Shown one piece after another: positions 15,408 to 20,315 of a stretch of DNA of 20,315 nt. A program made the translations under genes and the position numbers. Source of the DNA: DASWOJ01 sp964242415 (GTDB lineage Bacteria > Pseudomonadota > Alphaproteobacteria > Acetobacterales > Acetobacteraceae); NCBI GenBank assembly GCA_964242415.1, contig CAXTAT010000050.1, forward strand, positions 1 to 20,315, read 5' to 3'. The number at the start of each line of letters is the position of its first letter. The first letter of the stretch is position 1. The notes under the pieces are model-generated. The model made no database searches. It was not told the origin of the DNA and saw nothing but the letters and a program-made list of their open reading frames with translations.

Positions 15408-16042
15408 CGGACCAGGTCCAGCAGCGGATGCAGCGTGTCGGCGACCAGGAACGGGCGGACGCCGCCGTCCAGGAACGGCAGCCCGGCGCGGTTGTGCCAG
15501 AATACCGGCATGCCCACGGCCGTCGCGCCAGGCACATCGGCCGGCGACCCGGCGACGAAGAGCGTCCGCGCCGGGTCGGTGCCCAGGCGTTGCAGCACGT
15601 CCCGGTAGGGCTCGGGCCGGGGCTTGTAGAAACCCGCCTCCTCCGCCGTCACCAAGGCGGCGAACGGGATACGCGCGCAGTCCGCCGCCCGGCGCCCCAG
15701 CACGCGCGAGCAGTTCGTGGCCGTCCCGAGCGGGATGCCACGTTCCAGCAGAGTACCGAGCACGCCGGCGGCCTCCGGCCACGGCCGCAGCTCGGGCCGG
15801 CGTGTAGCGAGCGTCTCGGCGTGGGTCCGTGGCAGGCCCACATTGCAAGCCGCTTCGGCCACCAGTTCCTCGTAGGGCCGATATGGACCACAGCCATACG
15901 TCAAGCGGAGGTATTCGCGCCGCCAGCGTATTCCGTCCGCCACCGAGGCCGCCGCCAGGTTCCATATCGTCCAGGAATCGAGCAGCGCCGTCAGCAGATC
16001 GAAGACGACGGCATCGAATAAGCCTGCTCCAGCCACAACCAA
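15404..16042 (-). CDS. HAD-superfamily hydrolase, 2-haloacid-dehalogenase-like
   Basis: A 212-residue HAD protein. Motif I is FDLLTALLD, with Asp15 the nucleophile; the position two residues on is Leu, not the acid-base Asp of HAD phosphatases, as in 2-haloacid dehalogenases. Motif II is TATNCS (107-112), motif III Lys140 in YKPRPEPY, and motif IV VAGSPADVPGA (163-173). It is first in the operon. The start is TTG at 16042: GGGAGGG on the minus strand ends six bases upstream, while the nearest alternative GTG at 16036 is twelve bases away. The missing second Asp argues against an ordinary phosphatase and suggests dehalogenation or another ester/halide chemistry. The true substrate is unknown. 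Confidence 0.87.
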   Translation of the reverse strand: MVVAGAGLFDAVVFDLLTALLDSWTIWNLAAASVADGIRWRREYLRLTYGCGPYRPYEELVAEAACNVGLPRTHAETLATRRPELRPWPEAAGVLGTLLERGIPLGTATNCSRVLGRRAADCARIPFAALVTAEEAGFYKPRPEPYRDVLQRLGTDPARTLFVAGSPADVPGATAVGMPVFWHNRAGLPFLDGGVRPFLVADTLHPLLDLVR

Positions 16043-16110
16043 AGCTTGCCCTCCCTATCTACATTCTACATGTAACACGCTAGATGGATGGTCAATGGGG
16101 AAATCAGCGA
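16043..16110. promoter_or_regulatory. Divergent promoter/operator of the seven-gene operon and LysR gene
   Basis: 68 bases separate the HAD start from the preferred LysR start. They are AT-rich for this window and contain the perfect palindrome TACATGTA (16067-16074), nested within ATCTA (16057-16061) and TAGAT (16081-16085), which share nearly the same centre. A symmetric site here could serve the divergent LysR protein or the operon's GntR protein. Confidence 0.6.
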
Positions 16111-17037
16111 ATGGGCGCGCGGCCGAACCTCGATATGGACGCCTTGCGAAGCTTCGTGTTCGGCATCGAACTTGGCAGCTTCGCCAAGGCAGCCGACCGG
16201 GTCGGCCGCTCGGCCTCGGCCGTCAGCGAGCAGATGACCCGGCTGGAACTCCAGGCCGGCAAGCCGCTGCTCCGCAAGCAAGGGCGTGGCCTGACGCCGA
16301 CCGATGCGGGTGAGACATTGCTCGGCTATGCTCGCCGCTTGCTCGACTTGAACGACGAGGCGGTCACCACCCTGCGCGGCGCCGACCTGGAGGGCTGGGT
16401 GCGCTTAGGCCTCCCACAAGATTTCGCCGATCGATGGCTGCCACAGGTGCTGGGCCGCTTCACACGCCAGCATCCGCGCGTGCGGGTCGAAGTCCGGGCC
16501 GAGCGCACCCGCGAGTTGGTCGAGCGTGTGCAAACAGGCCAGCTGGACCTGGCTCTGACTTGGGGCGAGCCAAAAGGCCCCCATGCGGAGTTGCTGACCG
16601 ACCTGCCCATCTGCTGGATTGGGCCGGTCGAAGGGGACCTCAACTGGAGCCCGGGCGACACACTGCCGTTGATCGCGTTCGAGCCGCCGTGCGACTTCCG
16701 TTCGGCGGGGGTCGCGGCGCTCGACACAGCCGGCATTCCCTGGCGGCTTGCCTTCACCACACCCAGCCTGGCCGGGTTGTGGGCGGCCGTCGCGGCGGGC
16801 CTCGGCGTATCCCTGCGCACGCCGGCGGGGCTGCCCGACACCGTCCGTGTCCTCGCCGCGTCGGAATGGTCGCTGCCGCCGCTCCCGCAGATCACCCTGT
16901 CCCTGCTCGCCGCCGATGCTCCCCCGCCCCCAGCGGTGGCCATGCTCGGGTCCATCCTGCGCGACACGCTGACCGAAGCGCTGCGGCCATTCCAAGTCGG
17001 ACGTCGGACCGGCGCCGTACAAAGTCCGGCCTCATGA
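16111..17037 (+). CDS. LysR-family regulator
   Basis: A 308-residue LysR-type regulator. The N-terminal helix-turn-helix is MDALRSFVFGIELGSFAKAADRVGRSASAVSEQMTRLE (about 9-46), ending with the family's PLLRKQGRGLTPTDAG. The effector domain begins near 88 with VRLGLPQDFADRWLPQVLGRF. An upstream ATG at 16084 is in frame but has no ribosome site. The ATG at 16111 has GGGGA nine bases before it and is preferred. It is divergent from the seven-gene operon and co-directional with the tautomerase and hydrolase genes, so it could control either. The C-terminal tail is Pro/Arg-rich and not conserved-looking. Confidence 0.9.
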   Translation: MGARPNLDMDALRSFVFGIELGSFAKAADRVGRSASAVSEQMTRLELQAGKPLLRKQGRGLTPTDAGETLLGYARRLLDLNDEAVTTLRGADLEGWVRLGLPQDFADRWLPQVLGRFTRQHPRVRVEVRAERTRELVERVQTGQLDLALTWGEPKGPHAELLTDLPICWIGPVEGDLNWSPGDTLPLIAFEPPCDFRSAGVAALDTAGIPWRLAFTTPSLAGLWAAVAAGLGVSLRTPAGLPDTVRVLAASEWSLPPLPQITLSLLAADAPPPPAVAMLGSILRDTLTEALRPFQVGRRTGAVQSPAS

Positions 17038-17100
17038 TGCTGTTTTTCCGAATATCCGCTTCGGAACTATCGATTGGTATTCCCGGATCTCGATGGCCAG

Positions 17101-17116
17101 CTTGCCGAGTGGCAAG
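17101..17116. promoter_or_regulatory. Perfect 6-4-6 inverted repeat upstream of the tautomerase gene
   Basis: CTTGCC, GAGT, GGCAAG: a perfect dyad 42 bases before the tautomerase start and 64 bases after the LysR stop. Size and position suit an operator for the adjacent LysR protein or a leader hairpin. No run of T follows. Confidence 0.45.
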
Positions 17117-17157
17117 ACCAACGACGTCTCCCGCCACTTCTTACAAGGAAAACACCC

Positions 17158-17550
17158 ATGCCATTCGTCAATATCAAGGTCGCAGGCCCCACCCTGTCGT
17201 CCGCGCAGGTGCAACGCCTTCAGCAAGGCGCGACAGGCCTCATGGCCGACGCCATGCGCAAGGTCGCCGACCTGACCGCCGTGCTCGTCGAGCAGGTTGC
17301 GGCTGAGATCTGGACGGTGGGCGGCCAGCCGGCACGCGCGGCAGCCCACCTGGACGTGAAGGTGACCGCAGGCACGAATTCGGAAGCCGAGAAGGCCCGC
17401 TTCATCGCAGAGGCCATGCAGCTTCTGCGCAGCGTTATCGGACCGGAGCTTAACCCGGTCACCTACGTGGTCGTGCACGAGGTGCCCGGCGACGCGTGGG
17501 GCTGGAGTGGAGAGACGCAAGCCGGACGCGCGGCAGCCAAGGCCAGCTGA
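17158..17550 (+). CDS. Tautomerase-superfamily protein with Pro1
   Basis: A 130-residue protein beginning MPFVNIKVAG; removal of Met leaves the N-terminal proline that is the catalytic base of the 4-oxalocrotonate tautomerase superfamily. The first half (to about 60) is a 4-OT-like beta-alpha-beta unit. The second half repeats the pattern with LDVKVTAGTNSEAEKARFIAEAMQLLR and VTYVVVHEVPGDAWGWSGETQAGR. The double length resembles fused tautomerases such as cis-3-chloroacrylic acid dehalogenase and malonate semialdehyde decarboxylase relatives. AAGGAA lies eight bases before the ATG, and the Pro1 logic fixes this start over the in-frame opening at 17074. It is followed by a strong hairpin and then the hydrolase gene. 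Substrate unknown. Confidence 0.88.
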   Translation: MPFVNIKVAGPTLSSAQVQRLQQGATGLMADAMRKVADLTAVLVEQVAAEIWTVGGQPARAAAHLDVKVTAGTNSEAEKARFIAEAMQLLRSVIGPELNPVTYVVVHEVPGDAWGWSGETQAGRAAAKAS

Positions 17551-17559
17551 TCCGCTGGC

Positions 17560-17591
17560 GCGTCGGCGGAAGCATTGCCGGCCGCCGACGC
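17560..17591 (+). terminator. Strong hairpin after the tautomerase gene
   Basis: GCGTCGGCGG (17560-17569) pairs perfectly with CCGCCGACGC (17582-17591) over a 12-base loop, beginning ten bases after the stop codon. No T-run follows, so it may be a partial terminator or a 3'-end stabiliser that lowers expression of the downstream hydrolase. Confidence 0.5.
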
Positions 17592-17666
17592 CCGCCGCTG
17601 GTGGCCGCGAACGGCGCGATGCACCCCGACCCGAAGAACTTCCTTCAGCGACAAGGATAATTCGCA

Positions 17667-18797
17667 ATGAAATCCTACAACCCTGCACCCGAGATGGCTG
17701 CGAGATCCGAAACCCGGGCGGCTTGCAGTCCGGCCTCCGGCACCCTTGGGCGCCGTGCGCTGTTCGGCGCCAGCCTCGCGGTGGTCGGGGCGGCTGCCAT
17801 GGCTAGGAATGCCGAGGCCGAGTTCAGCGACATCTATCATGGCGCCAACGATCCGTTGCCGCTCTCGGCCACCGAGACGGACAACCTGCTTTTCCCTGGC
17901 TTCCGGCAGAGCTTCATCGCCACGCAGGGCATCGAGGTCGAAGGCAAGATGGCGAGCGGCGCGGTGATCAACACGCTAGTGGGGGGCAAGGGACCGCCAC
18001 TGCTTCTGCTTCACGGCTTCCCCGAGACGCATGTCGCCTGGCATAGGGTGGCAGGCAAGCTTGCCGAGCGGTTCACCGTGGTAATGACAGATTTACGCGG
18101 CTGTGGCGACAGCTCCAAACCCGATGGCGGCCCCGACCACGTGGATTACGCCAAGCCTGCGATGGCCGCCGACCAGGTCCAGGTCATGACGGCGCTCGGC
18201 TTCGACGCATTCCAGGCGGTGGGCCACGACCGGGGCGGCCGGGTGCTACAATTCATGATGCTCGATCATCCGGAGGCCGTGCAGCGCGGCGTCGTCCTCG
18301 ATATCGCGCCGACGGACCTGATGTACGAGCAGACGAACAAGGTCTTCGCCACCAGGTATTTCTGGTGGTTCTTCCATATCCAGCCGGCCCCCGTGCCGGA
18401 GCGTTTCATCGGCGCGATGCCCGACTTCTATCTGACCGACCACCTTTCGGTGCAGAGCAAGACACCAGGCGCTGTCACTCCGGTGGCCTATGCGGCCTAC
18501 CTGCGCTGCTACGGCGAGCCCGCCGCCATCCACGCGATCTGTGAAGATTTCCGTGCCGGCGCCGGAGTCGACAGCCGCATCCTGACGGGCAACCGCAAGG
18601 CGGCCCGCAAGCTCACGCCGCCCTTGCTGGTGATCTGGGGCTCCAAGGGCACCGTCAACGAACTCTACGACGTGGTCAGCATGTGGCAACAGGAAGCGGC
18701 GCGCGTGACGGGTCATACCCTGCCCTGTGGCCACCTCATCCCCGAGGAGGAACCCGAGGCCCTTTTAAGGAGTTTGGCGCAATTTCTTCGGGTGTGA
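17667..18797 (+). CDS. Tat-exported alpha/beta hydrolase, fluoroacetate-dehalogenase / epoxide-hydrolase-like
   Basis: A 376-residue protein. An N-terminal LGRRALFGASLAVVGAAAMARNAEA (27-51) is a twin-arginine signal, placing the enzyme in the periplasm. The hydrolase core follows: HGFPETHVAW (116-125), TDLRGCGDSSKP, nucleophile elbow GHDRGGRV with Asp188 and the two arginines that hold the carboxylate in fluoroacetate dehalogenases (189, 192), acid Asp212 in LDIAPT, and His356 in CGHLIPEEEPEA. QPAPVPERFIGAMPDFYL in the cap also matches that group. However, the halide-pocket His-Trp pair is Trp-Trp here (233-234) and the expected cap Tyr is Phe (295), so defluorination is doubtful. AAGGAT precedes the ATG. 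Esterase, epoxide hydrolase or other dehalogenase activity remains possible. Confidence 0.87.
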   Translation: MKSYNPAPEMAARSETRAACSPASGTLGRRALFGASLAVVGAAAMARNAEAEFSDIYHGANDPLPLSATETDNLLFPGFRQSFIATQGIEVEGKMASGAVINTLVGGKGPPLLLLHGFPETHVAWHRVAGKLAERFTVVMTDLRGCGDSSKPDGGPDHVDYAKPAMAADQVQVMTALGFDAFQAVGHDRGGRVLQFMMLDHPEAVQRGVVLDIAPTDLMYEQTNKVFATRYFWWFFHIQPAPVPERFIGAMPDFYLTDHLSVQSKTPGAVTPVAYAAYLRCYGEPAAIHAICEDFRAGAGVDSRILTGNRKAARKLTPPLLVIWGSKGTVNELYDVVSMWQQEAARVTGHTLPCGHLIPEEEPEALLRSLAQFLRV

Positions 18798-19151
18798 TAA
18801 ACTGTACTGCCCGGACCGGCCTGGCTCCCAACACTGCGCCGGGACACCACAACTGAATTCGAGATGCGCCGGCCGCAGCCCGTCACTACCCTGCCATGTA
18901 AGGCTGCCGGCCCGCCTGCGACTATCATAGCTGTAGCGGCACGCAAACACGAGCGTCCCGAAGCGCAATAATGAGGGGTTTCTGACCCACATGATGTGGG
19001 ACGGATGGGCATGTCCGGTGAGACCGGACGCTCATTAGGCGGAACGGACGCGCAATCGACAGCAGTGCGGACACACTGGTTGTTTTGGCTGTAACCGAGC
19101 TATTACCACCTTTCCATAGTGTGAGTTCTACTTCGCGTTGACCCACGGGCC
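18798..19151. other. Gene-less stretch with two hairpins
   Basis: 354 bases with no credible gene. Two adjacent hairpins lie at 18986-19000 and 19013-19029. The rest is of mixed composition, with AT-rich patches near 18770-18800 and 19075-19135 unlike the flanking operon. It marks the change from the catabolic genes to mobile-element debris. Confidence 0.55.
18986..19029. repeat. Pair of short perfect hairpins
   Basis: CCCACAT and ATGTGGG (18986-18992 and 18994-19000) around one base, then twelve bases, then GTCCGGT and ACCGGAC (19013-19019 and 19023-19029) around GAG. No T-run follows either. They could be IS-end, REP-like or RNA structures. Confidence 0.7.
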
Positions 19152-19380
19152 TCACGGCGGCAACACGATTCCAATCGCGGCGTTGTCGGCCTGGCTCGCA
19201 TTCACATAATCTTGTGCTCGCCGCTCGGTGAGGCGCGTGACGGCTACATTGCCAGTCGACCGCGCGCCCGAGATACCGTCCAGCGGCGGCGCGACTTCTC
19301 GGATGTAGGTCAACAGCGAGCCGGGCAGCAGCCTCAGCATCGTCGCGACAGCCGACCCTGTGTTGCGCATCGCATGAAGG
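19152..19380 (-). pseudogene. Unrecognised C-terminal coding fragment
   Basis: The minus-strand frame is open and ends with a stop at 19152. It includes TMLRLLPGSLLTYIREVAPPLDG, then RSTGNVAVTRLTERRAQDYV and a closing AIGIVLPP. I do not recognise it. It directly abuts the ISL3 fragment and has no start of its own with a ribosome site, so it looks like the tail of a gene cut by insertion. It could also be a chance open frame. Confidence 0.3.
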
Positions 19381-19690
19381 TCACCATCGCTCGACAGCCT
19401 GGCGCAGGTTGGCCAGCAGATGCCACCGGTCGGCCACCTGGACCGCCTTGGGCGCGCCGCTTGCGATGCCGCTGGCATACTCCGTCGAGCGGTCGCGTGC
19501 GACCACCTCGATCCCCGGGTGCTGCCGAAGCCAGGCAGTCAAAGTCACCGCGGTGCGGTCGGGCAGCAGGTCGATCACGCGGCGCCGCTCCAGGTCGACG
19601 ATGATCGTGCCGTAGCTGCGCCCGCGGCGCTTCGCCCAGTCATCAACCCCGACAACAGTATCCGTCCGGCGGGCACCGCCTGGCATCTGT
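19381..19690 (-). pseudogene. ISL3-family transposase fragment (part of the DDE domain)
   Basis: The minus-strand frame contains VVGVDDWAKRRGRSYGTIIVDLE, then VIDLLPDRTA, VVARDRSTEYA and AVQVADRWHLLANLRQAVERW, the unmistakable middle of an ISL3 DDE domain. It breaks off after VERW with a TGA at 19381-19383, and the N-terminal zinc-finger half is missing on the other side near 19690, where the IS66 element begins. It is inactive. Whether it is the same element type as the left-edge copy cannot be judged because the two pieces do not overlap. Confidence 0.85.
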
Positions 19691-19755
19691 GACCCTGGCT
19701 GGTGATCTTAGCGGCGTTTGTACGAGCGCTGTTAAGATCTGAGGCGGGTGTCTGG

Positions 19756-20169
19756 ATGGAGATCATCACCGGGGTTGAGCGCCGTCGCCGCTGGCGGCTG
19801 GAGGAGAAGCTGAGGATCGTGGCCGAGGTGGAGCAACCCGGCGCGTCGTTCGCGGCGGTGGCCCGTCGGCACGCGGTGAGCCGCGGCCTGCTGTGGAACT
19901 GGCGGGCGCAGGTCCGCAGCGGGATGCTGGCGCCGGCGCCGATGCCGGTGTTCATGCCGGTGCAGATCACGAGCGACTTGCCGCCCTTGGGCCATCCTGC
20001 GCCTGGCCATCCTGCGCTTGCGCTGCCCGGCGCTGGCCCGTCGCCTGGTCCAGCGGCGCCCGCGCCGGAGCGGATCGAGATCGCGTTGCCGGACGGCACC
20101 TGCATCCGGGTGGGCGCGGACGTCGGCCTGGTGGCGCTGCGCCGCGTGATGGCGGCGGTGCGCGGATGA
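19756..20169 (+). CDS. tnpA: IS66-family accessory protein TnpA
   Basis: A 137-residue IS66 OrfA protein: EIITGVERRRRWRLEEKLRIVAEVEQ, then FAAVARRHAVSRGLLWNWRAQVR, the helix-turn-helix of the TnpA/IS3-OrfA type. A Pro-rich linker (about 60-105) contains a short tandem repeat (GHPAPGHPAL), followed by the conserved IEIALPDGTCIRVG and LVALRRVMAAVRG. The ATG at 19756 fits the usual start of the family; an in-frame ATG at 19702 would add 18 residues that are not family-like. The stop overlaps tnpB as ATGA. Confidence 0.9.
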   Translation: MEIITGVERRRRWRLEEKLRIVAEVEQPGASFAAVARRHAVSRGLLWNWRAQVRSGMLAPAPMPVFMPVQITSDLPPLGHPAPGHPALALPGAGPSPGPAAPAPERIEIALPDGTCIRVGADVGLVALRRVMAAVRG

Positions 20170-20315
20170 TCCCGCTGCCCTCCGGCGTGCGGGTCTGGCT
20201 GGCGAACGGGCACACGGATATGCGTCGGGGGATGAACGGCCTGGCTTTGCAGGTGCAGCAGGCGCTGGGACGTGATCCGCACGGGGGTGATCTCTACATC
20301 TTCCGGGGCCGTAGG
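20166..20315 (+). CDS. tnpB: IS66-family Orf2 TnpB, N-terminal part (runs off the right edge)
   Basis: Fifty codons starting MIPLPSGVRVWLANGHTDMR, then RGMNGLALQVQQALGRDPHGGDLYIFRGRR, the strongly conserved start of IS66 TnpB. Its ATG overlaps the tnpA stop by four bases, the standard translational coupling in this family. TnpC, the DDE transposase, should lie beyond the window. This TnpB is the IS66 accessory protein, not the IS605 nuclease of the same name. Confidence 0.92.
   Translation, partial: MIPLPSGVRVWLANGHTDMRRGMNGLALQVQQALGRDPHGGDLYIFRGRR

Noticed and set aside
15408..15965. In-frame upstream extension of the PLP enzyme
   Set aside because: It is the HAD gene in another frame; the ATGA overlap at 15404-15407 and the normal family length fix the start at 15407.
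17048..17064. Terminator after the LysR gene (CCGAA/TTCGG stem beside a T-run)
   Set aside because: The stem is only five bases and the T-run lies before it on the plus strand, the wrong side for termination of the LysR transcript.
19013..19045. Integron attC-like site around the second hairpin and TTAGGC
   Set aside because: The paired core sites of attC (RYYYAAC and GTTRRRY) are not both present, and no integrase or cassette-like gene lies nearby.
18713..19155. Minus-strand frames in the gene-less stretch, including one reading MWVRNPSLLRFG
   Set aside because: No ribosome site, no recognisable domain, and composition unlike neighbouring genes; treated as chance frames.

Overview
The window is GC-rich DNA with short intergenic gaps, stop/start overlapping genes, FCD-type GntR and LysR regulators, Tat-like signal peptides and ISL3, IS5, IS110 and IS66 type transposases. 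Together these suggest an alphaproteobacterium, most likely an Acetobacteraceae/Rhodospirillales member. That placement is an inference from protein style, not a marker gene. No rRNA, complete tRNA, CRISPR array or phage genes were seen.

Layout. (1) 1-269: the inward end of an ISL3 element whose transposase runs off the left edge. (2) 525-7223, plus strand: a tightly coupled organosulfur-type operon. It holds a YeiH-family sulfate/sulfite exporter, a 65-aa Cys/His-rich protein, an acyl-CoA-dehydrogenase-like (SfnB/DszC-type) flavoprotein, an SsuD-like LLM monooxygenase, a BisC-like molybdopterin S-oxide reductase and an SsuC-like permease. It is decaying at its 3' end: the reductase has an in-frame TAG where relatives have Trp, and the permease is cut in half. 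(3) 7154-8877: a scrapyard made of a 64-bp near-perfect palindrome, an IS5-family transposase without its ends, an IS110-family C-terminus with an internal TGA, and the last ~65 codons of an alpha/beta hydrolase. (4) 8917-10539: azoR and a divergent LysR gene. (5) 10596-16042, minus strand: a seven-gene operon read HAD hydrolase, D-serine-dehydratase-like PLP enzyme, RidA, ABC ATPase, permease, substrate-binding protein, GntR. (6) 16111-18797, plus strand: a divergent LysR gene, a Pro1 tautomerase and a Tat-exported fluoroacetate-dehalogenase-like alpha/beta hydrolase. (7) 18798-20315: a non-coding stretch with two hairpins, an unrecognised fragment, an ISL3 transposase fragment and the start of an IS66 element running off the right edge.

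How the genes may work together. The first operon looks built to strip sulfur from an organosulfur compound: import, S-oxide reduction, flavin-dependent C-S cleavage, export of excess sulfite/sulfate. It is probably no longer fully functional because its transporter is truncated and its molybdoenzyme interrupted. The second operon is the most coherent intact candidate pathway. A NitT/TauT-type ABC importer is translationally coupled to a PLP enzyme with the His-x-Cys metal site typical of Zn-dependent D-serine/D-threo-hydroxyaspartate dehydratases. It also encodes RidA, which hydrolyses the reactive enamines such enzymes release, a HAD hydrolase and its own GntR regulator. The substrate cannot be read from the sequence; a D-configured beta-substituted amino acid is the working idea. 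The neighbouring tautomerase, HAD and dehalogenase-fold hydrolase all belong to folds that include dehalogenases, so a halogenated substrate is possible but unproven.
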